From positions 2,411,501 through 2,475,500 of the forward strand of contig LR746268.1 in NCBI GenBank assembly GCA_902729315.2: a DNA stretch of 64,000 bases. The letters run 5' to 3'. This stretch comes from Spirodela intermedia (lineage: Eukaryota > Streptophyta > Magnoliopsida > Alismatales > Araceae). This document shows positions 23,047-34,203 of this stretch, in pieces (the stretch's first letter is position 1; every line of letters begins with the position of its first letter). Both the position numbers and the translations under genes were made by a program. The notes under the pieces were generated by a model. It worked only from the letters and a program-made list of their open reading frames with translations. It was not told where the DNA came from and did no database searches.

Positions 23047-24306
23047 TTCTGTGCCTGCCATCTTCTGGTGATTCTTTCTAAAACTGTCTTGGCTGTTCTT
23101 GGTCAATGATTGCTCATCAAGATGTCTGAAAAGATGCTGTGAATAGATTGCTCTCTTCTAGTTCCATATCTAGCATTTCTGTGTAGAAAATTTTCCTTCT
23201 CATCTCTCGTCAGAAAATCTGAAAAATCTTAAAACTATTCTACTTAGTTGACAGAAATCTGACTCTCTCTCTCTATCTATCTATCTATCGATCTATCTCT
23301 CTATCTGACTCTCTCGCTCTCCCTCTCTCTCTCTATCTGTCCATCTGACTCTCTCTCTCCCTTTCTCTCTCTATATATCTGACTCTCTCTATCTCTCTAT
23401 CTGTCTATCTGGCTCTTTCTCTGTCTCTCTCTCGCTATCTCTCCATCTGACTCTCTCTCTCTCTCCCTCTCTCTCTCTATATATCTGACTCTCTCTCTCT
23501 CTATCTCTCCATCTGACTCTCTCTCTCTCTCTATCTCTCTATCTGACTTTCTCTCTCTCTCTCTCTCTCTCTCTCCTTCTTCTCTAGAGACGGAGAGAAA
23601 GGAATGGAGGGAGCCGAGTGGATCTTAGTTACCACCTACAGCAATGCAAATAGCCTGCAGTGCTGTAGAAGCTACAATCGAAGAGGCACCAATAGTCTCT
23701 CATTCTTCTATAAGAAAATGAACCGGATTTTCCGCCATGTCCTCTCTAGCAGTCTCTGGAGGTGATCCTCCCTCAAACATCAGTGGCCCTATTTCTTAGA
23801 AAATATTTCTCCATTATAAATATTCGCAGTAATTCCCTGCTCTCAAGCAGCAAGTCAGGAGGGAACCACGGTTGAGATTAATTATTAATTATAATTTTTA
23901 AATATATAAAAAGATTTAAATACTAGGTGCGTAGACATAGGGCACTGCTGTGGTTAGGGAAATTAAATTAATGCCAAAATATTGAATATCCATTAAAGTC
24001 ATTAAAGAACCTGGGTACCCTTTAAAATGGCCTTTATCCATTTTCCTCAGTGGGCATGCGCCACGTACCCCATCCCCGGAGTCCTGTAACTGGATACGTG
24101 GAGCGGCATCTGTCGTTCAGGACGCCCTGGTAGTCCGAAGAACGAAAATCCGCCGTTCAATTGCATCCGCCCAATGTTGGAGACGAGTTCACGTCACCGT
24201 GGTCACCCGGAAGGCACGCCGGCAGCGGCAGAAACCTCCGGCGGTCGAAGCTATTTTCCACGCCCCGACCAGCCGCCACCGAAGGAAATCAGCTAGGAGC
24301 TGCAAG
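23047..24306. other. Intergenic region with a large CT/ATCT microsatellite
   Basis: Holds the small HSP 3' UTR, the 23258-23578 microsatellite and about 700 bp of mixed sequence leading to the HemN/HemW-like gene. The frame of that gene stays open upstream of its ATG but contains no earlier ATG. Confidence 0.5.
23258..23578. repeat. Compound CT / CTAT microsatellite with ATCTGACTCTCTC units
   Basis: About 320 bp of CT and CTAT repeats in which the phrase ATCTGACTCTCTC recurs about seven times at irregular spacing. It lies about 210 bp downstream of the small HSP stop codon and just past its likely 3' UTR. Confidence 0.9.
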
Positions 24307-25818
24307 ATGCCGAGGGTTTCGTCTCTCAGCCTCGTCCTCAGCCCGGCCCTTCCATCCTTCCGGCGAGCTTTCTCCGGCGTTCGCCTCCGGCTCCACTGCC
24401 CATCAGATGTTCGCCAAATTTCCTCACTGGGAACCCCGCAAGTGGCTTCCATGGCGGTCTCCCCCGCGGCGCCGCCGAGGTCTGCCTACGTCCACCTCCC
24501 CTTCTGCCGCCGGCGGTGCCACTACTGTGACTTCCCCATCGTCGCCCTCGGCTCCCCTCTCTCGTCTCCGGGCAACTACGACGACGACCCAAGAGTGGCC
24601 GACTACGTCTCCCTCGTCCTCCGAGAGATCGCCGCCGCGACCGGCGGCGCTGCTCCGCAGGACTACCCGCCGCTGGAGACCATCTTCTTTGGTGGCGGCA
24701 CCCCATCGCTCGTGCCACCCCGCATGGTCTCCGGCATCCTCGACGCCCTCCGGTCGAGCTTCGGCGTCTCTGCCGGCGCAGAGATCTCCATCGAGATGGA
24801 CCCGGGCACCTTCGACGCGCAGCGGCTGCGGGATATGCTCCGCACCGGCGTCAACCGGGTCTCTCTGGGCGTGCAGGCCTTCCAGGAGGAGCTTCTCATG
24901 GCCTGCGGCAGAGCCCACGGCGTGGCGGAGGCGCACCAGGCGGTGGAGATCGTCGCCGGCGGCCTGGACAACTGGAGCATGGACCTCATCTCCTCCCTCC
25001 CCCACCAGACAGCCGCCATGTGGGAGGAGACCCTCAAGCTCGCAGCCGCCTCCTCCCCGGCCCACGTCTCCGTCTACGACTTGCAGGTGGAGAAGGGCAC
25101 TAAGTTTGGCCAGCTGTGAGTCATCTCCACCTCCATGAATGAATCGATCCCCTCTCGCCAAACCCGCTAAAAATGTTCGATCTTATGCTTCAGATACACA
25201 CCGGGGGAGCTCCCGCTGCCGTCGGAGAACCAGTCGGCAGAGTTCTACAGGATGGCGTCGGAGATGCTCGCCGGAGCAGGGTACGAGCACTACGAGATCA
25301 GCAGCTACGCCAAGCCCGGGTTCCAGTGCCGCCACAACCTCACCTACTGGCAGAACCGGCCGTTCCACGGCTTCGGCCTCGGCGCCGCCAGCTACACCAG
25401 CGGCGCGAGGTTCACGCGGCCTAGGAGGATGAAGGAGTACGCGAGCTACGTCTCCGACTTGGAAGGGGGAGCGGCGGCGGCGGCGCCACCCCCGCCGGAG
25501 AGCGCCGACGGGAAGGACGCGGCGATGGACGTGGTCATGCTCTCGCTCCGCACGGCCCGGGGGCTCGACATGAAGGAACTGGCGGCGGGCTTCGGCGGCG
25601 AGCTTGCCGCCGCCATATGCCGCGCCTTCGAGCTGTACGTGGACAGCGGCCATGTGGTCGCCATGGACGAGGAGATGGCGGTGATCCCGGCGAGCTCCTT
25701 CCGCCGGCGGGAGGAGCTTGCCGGCGGCGGAGTCGCGTTCCTGCGGCTCTCAGATCCGGACGGATTCCTCCTCTCCAACGAGCTCATCTCCATCCTCTTC
25801 GGAGTCATCTCTCCGTAG
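24307..25818 (+). CDS. HemN/HemW-like radical SAM protein (plant HEMN1 type)
   Basis: Radical SAM enzyme family related to oxygen-independent coproporphyrinogen III dehydrogenase and to the heme chaperone HemW. Exons 24307-25115 and 25194-25818 (intron 78 bp, GT-AG) give 477 residues, close to Arabidopsis At5g63290. After a Ser/Arg-rich probable organelle presequence comes AYVHLPFC, and C67-x3-C71-x2-C74 in CRRRCHYCDF ligates the Fe-S cluster. Then follow FFGGGTPSLV, IEMDPGTFD, NRVSLGVQAFQ and, in exon 2, YEHYEISSYAKPG and HNLTYWQNRPFHGFGLGAAS. Catalytic HemN has a fourth cysteine two residues after the third (CxxxCxxCxC); here that position is Phe, as in HemW. A heme-chaperone role is therefore more likely than CPDH activity. 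The ATG at 24307 is the first in the open frame. Confidence 0.9.
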
Positions 25819-26414
25819 TGCTGGCCGGCCCCCATGGACCATCATCGGACGGAGCTCATCCGTCCGTTGCCGGCGAGCATCCTCGACAAACGTAGCAACC
25901 GTCGCCAGCGGCGACGGATCAATCAAGTACTCGGGCATGGAGAAGAATTCCTAAAGTAGTTGACCCGGGCACAGATCGGATCGGCGTGTTCTAGCTGCTC
26001 AATTGATTCGCTCTTTAATCTAATAAAAAGGTGATTTAAGTGGCTGTCGGAGTCGAAAGAGAAGCTGGGCCTCCGCCTGGTTGAGAGACATGAGAAGAGA
26101 AACCACTGACACTGAAAGATGAGCTTGCAGCCATGGAGGAACAAGGGAAAGCAGGACCTATGTTGCTCTGAATAAGCTCATTAAAAGATGAACAGAATCT
26201 GACTTTAAAGGCCGGGATAGGTACAGATAGAGATGTTTTCTCAGCGATCAACTACTACAACAGCTTGACCAAGAACGAATCCCTTACAATGACCAGAGAA
26301 TGCAGCGATTGCTGGAACAAGATGATGAACAGATCACATGACGAGAGCCTGAATGCTCCCCAGAGAGAGAGGAGAAAGAAGAAGAAGAAGAAGAAGACAC
26401 CACCAGAGTGTGGC
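25819..26414. other. Convergent intergenic region
   Basis: About 600 bp between the convergent stop codons of the HemN/HemW-like gene and the eIF3j gene. It should hold both 3' UTRs. An AAG microsatellite (26375-26396) lies just past the eIF3j stop. No other gene is visible. Confidence 0.55.
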
Positions 26415-28702
26415 TCACATGAAATCATAATCATCGAGAGCTTCGTAGGCCCCACCAACTGCCACATCATCATCAGCCTTGTCGACGTGGAGCTGTTTCT
26501 TCTTCGCACCTGTGTGGACCAGCCAGGAGGAGGATTTCATAATCACAAGATCAATCGACAGTGGAATATTCTAGCATGCCCTCTCACAAGCCCACGACTC
26601 CCAACACCAAGTTAGAGATAGAAACAAAGGGAATCTTTCAGTGAGATGGGTCTACTGGGCTCATTGGCATTACTATTTTAAGAAACATTATTATGAATGC
26701 ATGAAGCATCAAATCCTGAAGGAAGTAAAGTCCATGAAAAGCTCACAATATGGATACTACGAGGAAAAAAATAAATAAGATTCATAATTATAGCACGCAG
26801 GCCCCAGCTCATACCTTGTTTCTTCTTGCCTGCAGCAGCTTCCTTCTCTGCCTTGAGCTTCTCGTTTGCAATGGCGGTGATAGATGAGGCTACCTCTTTA
26901 GCATCAGCTGCCTTCATGTTGGTCATCGACAGTCTCATGACTGTCTTGAGCAGACCCGTGTAATGGAAGCTTTTCTGATGTGTCAAGGAGAGCAGAGAAA
27001 GCAGGTAAGGTCCCGGATACGTTTCTTGCCCAAAGAAGTAGCAGGCACTGAGACGAAGAAGATGAGCATACATCATATGGGCGGAGCTTATGGGAAATGA
27101 GCTGTGCATACTCCAAGAAATCACCCTCCGATTTCGGTATAAAATTTTCCAGGGTTTTTTCGTCCCCTCTTTTCCCAAATAGCTCTGTGGTGGACTTGTA
27201 ATCAGCTTCTTCCACAAGCCTGTGACGAGAATCAATGGCATTTAATTGAAAATTTTGAAGAATTTACCGCGGTATCTTGAAGATCCTGTCCTCACCTTTG
27301 CTGCCGCAATTTCTCTGCTACTGGATCTGCAAGCACCTCGTCACCTACCACAGTTTCCTTTTCTATACTTGGTTTACCTTCGGCGGACTTTGTCTTCTTT
27401 CCACCAGCTTTGGCACTGGGTTTCGTAGCAGGCTTTTCAACAGCAGGTTGTGCTGCGGATCGCTACATGTAAACCAACTATTCCATCAACATCAAAGAGC
27501 TCCACAGAATCGAAGAGCCACACAAACTTGTCATTGCCCAATAGAGAACTCAATAACGTAAGGATCTTGGAGCATCACTGGTAAAACTGCCTACTAATAA
27601 ATGCAGAAGAAACATTGCTTAGGCATGCGTTTTATTAGATTTTCCGCCGAGCCATTGTGAGAGATTCCCCCTCATGCTTGCCACTATGCAAAGTTGTAAG
27701 TTTGGCATTGATTAATCCATTTTCCACATCTGTAGAATTAGATAACTCATCCAGAATTTAATAAGGTTTTAGTAACTGATAAATATATCAAACAACAACA
27801 ATGCAGGCTCCACCAGCTCTCACACACCCACTGTTATTCCTTTTACTCAAACAGCATAAGCACAAATGAAAAATAATTTAGTATTTAGGAAATCAAAAAT
27901 GGAAATGGCATGGATAATGGTCACCTCAGCAGAATCTTCATCCTCCCAGGATTCTTTGACATCTTCTTCTTCTGCATCCTCATCATCCCATTTACCTTTT
28001 GGTTCTTCTTTCTTTAAAATAGGAGCTACTGGATCAAACTCCTCAGATTCTGTGAAAATGATTTTTACATTATTATGGTTAAAATAAACTACGGACAAAA
28101 ATGAAAAAAGGTCTCTAACAATTCAACTCTAAGTGCATTTGTTAAAAGCATTAATCGGCTTCGGAATACAAGTTAAATTCCCAAGCATGGGATCATACTA
28201 GGAGTGGACGAAACCATAAGAGATATAGAGAGACTATGTATTGTTCCTCAGTATACATCTGGCTCATAGTTTCTCTGACACTTTCCAAAAGAAACTACGT
28301 TACTGTCTCTACCAATTTGCAACATCGAAATTCTGTTTCTGACAAATAGGGAATTCCTTTCTGCTCTGATGTTCTTAGGTATATTGTGATTACTCAAATA
28401 TTGATAATTCATGTTATAAATGACTATTTACCGTTATTGAACAAAGATAATGCTTAGTTCTGATATACATATATATCAGGTTAAGCACAGATTTATTATT
28501 ACTTCGTCACTACTAGCTTCAGATTAACATCATAGACAATTTACGACACCTCAAAAAGTCCACATTCAAATATTTGTCAGCCAGTAGATAAAAGGCTTTA
28601 AGATATTCTATTGCGTTAAATTAGTTAGACAAAAAATATTCAAAAAATGAAGGAAAAGTCACTTCAAAATAAAGAAAGAAGATAATTACCCCAGTCCTCC
28701 AT
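26415..28702 (-). CDS. eIF3j: Eukaryotic translation initiation factor 3 subunit J
   Basis: Loosely bound eIF3 subunit that acts at the 40S decoding site and helps mRNA recruitment and ribosome recycling. Six minus-strand coding exons: 28690-28702, 27925-28049, 27296-27462, 27072-27219, 26815-26974 and 26415-26509. All are GT-AG and phase-consistent, giving 235 residues. The first exon encodes only MEDW plus one base. Family features: acidic N-terminus (KGKWDDEDAEEEDVKESWEDED), DPVAEKLRQQRLVEEADY, FIPKSEGDFLEYAQLISHKLRPY, the helix LLKTVMRLSMTNMKAAD followed by SSITAIANEKLKAEKEAAAGKKK split over two exons, and the C-terminal ALDDYDFM. Upstream of the ATG an acceptor (GGAGCAG) suggests a 5' UTR intron. 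Confidence 0.94.
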
Positions 28703-30600
28703 TCTTTATTCACTCTGCTCCAATTAATCTTACAAAATCATTCAATTTATTGTAGCACCAGCTGATCAAGGAATGGCTGTCCTATGAATGACATACAAAA
28801 AGGATAAGAAACTATATAAGAAAATAAGGAAAGCGTGCTGCAGATACTCAAGAACAGATAAGACCAAAGACTCTAAAACTTCCAAATAATCTTAGCCAAG
28901 AACAGCATTCCTTTTCTCACTTGATATTGTCACAATGGACTATATGAAGTTGGCAGTCAATCACTAGGCTCACTAAAATAAGTACTGATGGGCAAAACAC
29001 TACCACCACTTGACTGATTGAAAACTCAAGCAATAATTTTTTTATAGATAATAGGATGTTGAATGATTAATCTGAATAAATGACAACTGAACAGTTAAAA
29101 CGTATTCTACCTCTTAATCAAGGCTAAAAAATATTAAATGGTGACAGTCATCCACGAACCATTCCTGGATGGATTTTCTCAGGCTCATGCCTTCACGAAG
29201 AATATAAAACCCAAGAAGAATTATTGATCACAAAGAAAAAAAAATATAGAACCAAAAAAAAGCCCATCTGAGGCATTCTGACATAAATAAAAAAATATTA
29301 TTGTCTCAGAAACTTGCAATAACAAAATAGACAAATGTGGTGACGATGGTAATAGAAGAGTTTACGATTTAGGAGCCTGCTATCACTCCATGCTCATTTT
29401 CAATCATTTTTTTCTTCCATTATTCCTCTGATGTTTTTTCAGGATCAAACAATGAAAGGCTAGCACATATTCTTTAGAAAAGTATATATCGCTTCGATTT
29501 TTCTCTTGTTCAGATCTTGCTTGCAATAAATACCTTTATTTTTACCCTTAGTTTTTTTGTCCCATTAAATTTTGGCCATTTCTTCATTCAGGTTGTATGA
29601 AGTTACCAGGGATGGAACATGTTTTGGATCAGGGATCGACTTTCCAGCATGTTTCTGAGAGTATGCGCATTATTGATAGACCCGTATGATAAATTAGTTC
29701 AACTAAAGCTCAGTTACTTAATGAAGATGATGAAAATCCCTCTAACTTTTCAAACTATACCGCTCTCAGAATCTGAGTTTCATAAGATGAAATACATAAA
29801 GAATTACGCGTGGGTTTTTGAGAGTAAATCCACTGGTTATTTACCACATGAATTATTTTAATATAGTGAACAGTAAAAGAAAAAACTAGAGCACATGAGA
29901 TGCTAAATAACTGAGTCAGATTTTGTTAAACAGCATACCAGTGCACGACCCAATTCCACAAAGAATTTTGATTGTTCCGGCTCATCTAATGGACAAAGAG
30001 GCCATCCTATATTTACTATAATCGAGAATAATCTTAATAGTCCTCTACCAAAATCTGAACAGGGACATGGCAAAGTTCAACGAAAATTTCAAATAATCAC
30101 CATAGATGCAGGAAAGAACCAGAAACTAAGCGTTGCAACTTTCCTTTTAAATATAAGAAATCAAGAGAACATAGATAGATCAAGCATTTCTCTCAAGTAA
30201 TCACAACAAGCTCCATGGTTATCGGCCGTAGACCCCATGGCTCGATAATCGTCTCCGTCGGCAGATAATTACAGGAGGAAATGAAGCTTCCTCGGACGAA
30301 TCATAAGAAAAAGAAAATTATGCATATATGTACAGAGATACAGAGCAAGAAGAATACCGCTCCTGGTGGCCAGCACCGTAGACCAAAATCACCGAAATTT
30401 TCCCCGGGACTCGTTGGAGGTGAGGCCGTCAGGTGGGACGGAAAGAGAGAGGGAGAGGGAGAGGGAGAGAGAGAGAGAGAGGAATCTGACGAGTACGAAG
30501 AAGGGGCGACAAGAAAGCAGCAGCTGCAATGACGGTGAAGGGAAGAGACGAAGAAGAAGAGAAAGGCGGCGTACGATTAGGGCTTCACACGCTTCATTTC
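28703..30600 (-). other. eIF3j 5' UTR intron, probable 5' UTR exon and promoter
   Basis: No coding sequence is seen. Read on the minus strand, a splice acceptor ends about 14 bases before the eIF3j ATG, and a plausible donor (GGAGCG|GTATTC) lies near 30355. CT-rich sequence at 30441-30481 resembles a pyrimidine-rich 5' leader. Further upstream (about 30577-30585) the minus strand reads AAGCCCTAA, close to the telo-box AAACCCTAA common in promoters of translation genes. The 5' exon limits are inference; a cDNA would settle them. Confidence 0.45.
30441..30481. repeat. GA-rich microsatellite
   Basis: GAGAGAGGGAGAGGGA-type repeat of about 40 bases ending in pure GA. As CT on the minus strand it falls in the likely 5' leader of the eIF3j transcript. 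Confidence 0.85.
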
Positions 30601-30742
30601 CACGTCAGTTTCTTCTCAGACCGTTCAATAAAGGAAAACCCCACTCATTTAAATAATATTCCTCTTCTATCCAAGAAACATTTATATTTCCCTAGTCACC
30701 TTTTTTGTTACTCCCATACCCCTGTGAAGGGCAAGTCGAATA

Positions 30743-31251
30743 CTCCACTTTAATTCGTCGGTTTATTTCTAATTTAGGAAATTTGAAATCATAGAAAGTG
30801 TGGCTTGCTGAGTCCCTCCTCGTTCCCAAATAGTGGCCCTCACTTTTTTTTATTCCTAATTTATATTCTAAAAATAAATAATAAAGAAAAAAATATGTTG
30901 ACCTCTTCGATATAGTGGTCCGTTGACTTCTCCACGGAACCCAATTGGCCGAAGGGACGTTCAGTTGACCTCTTCAAGTCAACGCAAAAACCAAATGCTC
31001 CACCTTAATTCATGGGTTTATTTCTAATTCCCATAATTTAAAATAATATGAAGTAAGGCTTCCGTGGGGCCCTCCTCGTTGCCAAATAGCGGACCGTCAC
31101 TTTTTTTATTTCTAGCTTGATTATAAAAACCAAGAATTAAAAAAATAATCTGCCAAATGAAGACGAGATTCCAGGTCCGTTGACCTCTCACGGGCTCTAA
31201 TTGACGAAAAGGATGGCCCGTGGACCTCCCAAAGTCAACGCCAATAATCAA
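30743..31251. repeat. 255-bp tandem duplication rich in W-box cores
   Basis: Two consecutive diverged copies: copy A from 30743 (CTCCACTTTAATTC) and copy B from 30998 (CTCCACCTTAATTC). Shared landmarks at the same offset include GGTTTATTTCTAATT, the phrase CCCTCCTCGTT.CCAAATAG, a run of T, CCGTTGAC and AAGTCAACGC near each end. Together they carry at least six TTGAC cores. The block lies between the likely eIF3j promoter and the small minus-strand gene at 31.4 kb. Confidence 0.75.
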
Positions 31252-31382
31252 GATTTTATCTTTATGTTCATACACCCAATGAGAGAAACCACCCATCAGT
31301 TCATTAAAACGTAGTTAAGAGGTCGTAGATCGAACAGAAACTTCTGTTAATCAGCGGCTATGGTGCCCAGATCGGAGGTGTC

Positions 31383-31670
31383 TCATGCAACTGGTCGTGC
31401 AGGGAGATCGTCGTGGTCGCCATTACAGAAGGTTCTGCAGCAGACGGAGAGGAGCGCCACCAGGAGGACGCCGGCGATGAGGAGAAGAGGACTCTTCAGC
31501 TGGGTCACGTACGATGCCCAATGCGGGCATCGTTGCGGCGGCGGAGGCTCGGCGGTGGGAAGGTCCGGCGGTGCAAGTAGAGCGGCCTGAAACGGGAGAG
31601 GCGGAGGGAGTCCTCCGGTGGCTGCTGCTGCCTCGAGGATTATAAAGAACCTGCGGCGGAAGAAGCCCAT
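31383..31670 (-). CDS. Possible small single-pass membrane protein, 95 aa
   Basis: Open frame from an ATG at 31670 in a GC-rich patch of otherwise AT-rich DNA. The product begins MGFFRRRFF, has a Pro/Ala-rich middle and one strong hydrophobic segment (LLLIAGVLLVALLSVCC, about residues 61-77) followed by cysteines and a short acidic tail. CT-rich sequence lies upstream on the coding strand as in a plant 5' leader. I do not recognise a family and no second exon is evident. It may be a real short gene or a chance frame in GC-rich DNA. Confidence 0.4.
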   Translation of the reverse strand: MGFFRRRFFIILEAAAATGGLPPPLPFQAALLAPPDLPTAEPPPPQRCPHWASYVTQLKSPLLLIAGVLLVALLSVCCRTFCNGDHDDLPARPVA

Positions 31671-31940
31671 TGATCTGCTTTTTCAAGTAAGAGGGAGAGA
31701 TGGGAAAGAGGGGAGAGACGGAGAGACGAGGGGGTAGATTGAAGGCTGCTTAGCTGAGAGCTCCATGGGGATGATACAGTAGGAAGCTCTGTGGTTGAGT
31801 TCGGAGATAAAAGGAAAGAATGATGAGGGAGAACTCAGGTTTTCTCTATGGAAACTGAAGAAGATGAAGTTTCCATCTCTTCCGGAATAAGCCAGAAAGG
31901 GAGACAGAGCAGGCCTGAATTTTCAATGCTTCATGGAAGC

Positions 31941-31951
31941 TTTCCATATCT

Positions 31952-31996
<45 letters not shown>

Positions 31997-32005
31997 ATAT
32001 CTTCC
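31941..32005. repeat. CT microsatellite bracketed by a 14-bp direct repeat
   Basis: A CT run (31956-31992) is flanked by identical copies of TTTCCATATCTTCC at 31941-31954 and 31992-32005. Confidence 0.85.
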
Positions 32006-32415
32006 TCTTGACTTTGTCCTACCATTCTCGCTTCAACATAGTAAATCATGAATGGTGAGAAGTATGTCACTCTGAAGACATCCTTCAAGGTAGAGACGAA
32101 GTATGTCAAATATTGACAAATATGGTGAACAAGGTTGACTACTACACTAAAAAATGTTGAATATTATGATAAATGGGGTTGACTTTGAGCAAATAATATT
32201 TTTGATATTGAAAAAATAGTTTATGGGAGAAATAGTAATGTATGAAAATATATTATCTTAATAATAACATTATTATGTTTTTATCATTGCTTGCACTTTG
32301 GCATGCATTATTAGAATAGGCAACTCATCTATGATAAGCCACTACCATGTCATGTACTAAATGACAAAACTAGAATAACGATGTAGTGTTACAGTGTTGC
32401 GAGGTAGCCCTTGGC

Positions 32416-32453
32416 CATTCTAACATATATATATATATATATATATTAGAATG
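32416..32453. repeat. AT microsatellite inside an inverted repeat
   Basis: CATTCTAA (32416-32423) and its exact complement TTAGAATG (32446-32453) flank about 11 AT dinucleotides, so the whole 38-bp block can fold into a near-perfect hairpin. Confidence 0.8.
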
Positions 32454-34203
32454 CCACAAAAGATGTAATTTATAACCATTTATTAATTAGAAAAGGAAAA
32501 AAAATCTATGAAGATAAAATCCATAATTTTCTAGTGAAACCATGAGAGCCCAAAAGTACAAAAGTTTTCACATTAGTGTAAGAAAAAATAAGAATCAAGT
32601 AGCCACACAAAAATCCTAAGCATCCATCCATTCATGTTTAAATGTAGAATTTCCTTGTAATTTTTGGTATTTACATTTTTCCTTAGTATGTGTTCCTAGT
32701 GGTATAGATCTATTATTAGAGCATGCATTAAATGCCCACAAGTGTCTAGTGGTGGGCTTAGTAGAGGAATGAATATATTGGTTTAGGGTTAACTAACACC
32801 TTAGTATCAATGAGTGTACTTAGAAATTAGCAGACTCTTAGAGAAGTGTATTTAAAATAATTGAGTAGGTAAGGAGTCAAACTATTATAAAAATATCTGC
32901 ATGTTAGTATTGTCATCAAAATGAATACACTCACTCAAACTAGATGTTATCTCAAGGAGTTGACTCACCTAATTCAAACAAATCCAATCAAAAGTAGGCT
33001 ATTTACAAATGAAAAATGAAAGGTCAATTCACCTCCCCCTCCCCCCCTCTCCCTATCACCCACTCTTTGTTCCTATTTTGGTCTTATGAGACCAGCAAAA
33101 TAAACTCCTCTATGAAAATAATCAACACCTTACAACATGTCAAGAGCTATGTGTTCAAGAGTCAAATATTAGCATATCAAGAGTTGACACCAAAAATGTA
33201 GAATCTTAACATTGAAGCTGGTAGTTTTGACAAGCATAAGGTAAAAACCTATAATGTCAACAAGACGTCAATTATTGTAACTTTATAAAGGTAAGTAATT
33301 GATATATAATTGATGGAAAATCAAGAAAAACTATTTTATTTATGAAAATATCTTCCCAACAACAAGATTTCAATTTGAATGGAATGTAGCATAGAAAAAG
33401 GATCTTGAAAGTAGTTACACAACTCATCTCAACTTCTATCTACAATGTTGTCTCATGTTCTCCACGATCATTCTCCCCAATGAAAATCATTCTCCAAGAT
33501 TAATCAAACTTTCACCACTTTTTATGGAGTCAACATAGCTTCAAACTTGTTTATTTTATAATTTAAATGTATAAAAGTGCCTATAAGAATAACTTAGATA
33601 TATGATGGTGTTTCTTCATGTAATAAGGTGAGAAGACATAGAACACTCAAATAAATGTTTTGAAAGAGGAGTGGATTCAAGTTGGACCAAATGATTATAG
33701 TACTACATTATGCTTAACTTTATTTTATGAAAGATGGCTAGTCTAGAATCAGCACAAAGTATTCCATGGTTTCTATCTCACATAGAATTCTTTATCACGA
33801 TGAGGCAAGAATCATCGATGCTTACAAGAAATGGAGAGTAAGATGCTTAAATGACAGTATTTCATGAGGGCCATCACAATTTCCATAGCATCAATATCAT
33901 ATGATGATTCATGTAATCTATATAACGTGATGTATCAACATTAGTAGCATACAATCAATGATTTTCATTAAGCTACATAAAATACAACCTAGATTACCCT
34001 AGATAGTATCAAGACCTTTAAAATATGAATAATAATCCAATTCTACTATAAGTTTTCCTTTAAATCAAAAGAACACTTGAAATTTACATAAGATATTTTA
34101 GGACACTAGAGGCTTTATCAATCTCAAATAATAATGGAGCATGATGAAGATGATTTTTAAGTTTAATAGCACTTATAATGTGAGATTTTTAGTTTTTGAG
34201 AGT

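Larger units (their letters stand above)
31671..34203. other. AT-rich intergenic DNA with two microsatellites
   Basis: Contains a CT microsatellite (31956-31992), an AT microsatellite in a palindrome (32416-32453) and otherwise AT-rich sequence with short open stretches only. No gene could be supported. Confidence 0.55.

Noticed and set aside
24161-25138. A 325-codon plus-strand frame overlapping the HemN/HemW-like gene, and a 245-codon minus-strand frame
   Set aside because: Both are low-complexity Ser/Pro/Arg or Gly/Arg translations in the wrong frame; the radical SAM motifs are all in the other plus frame.
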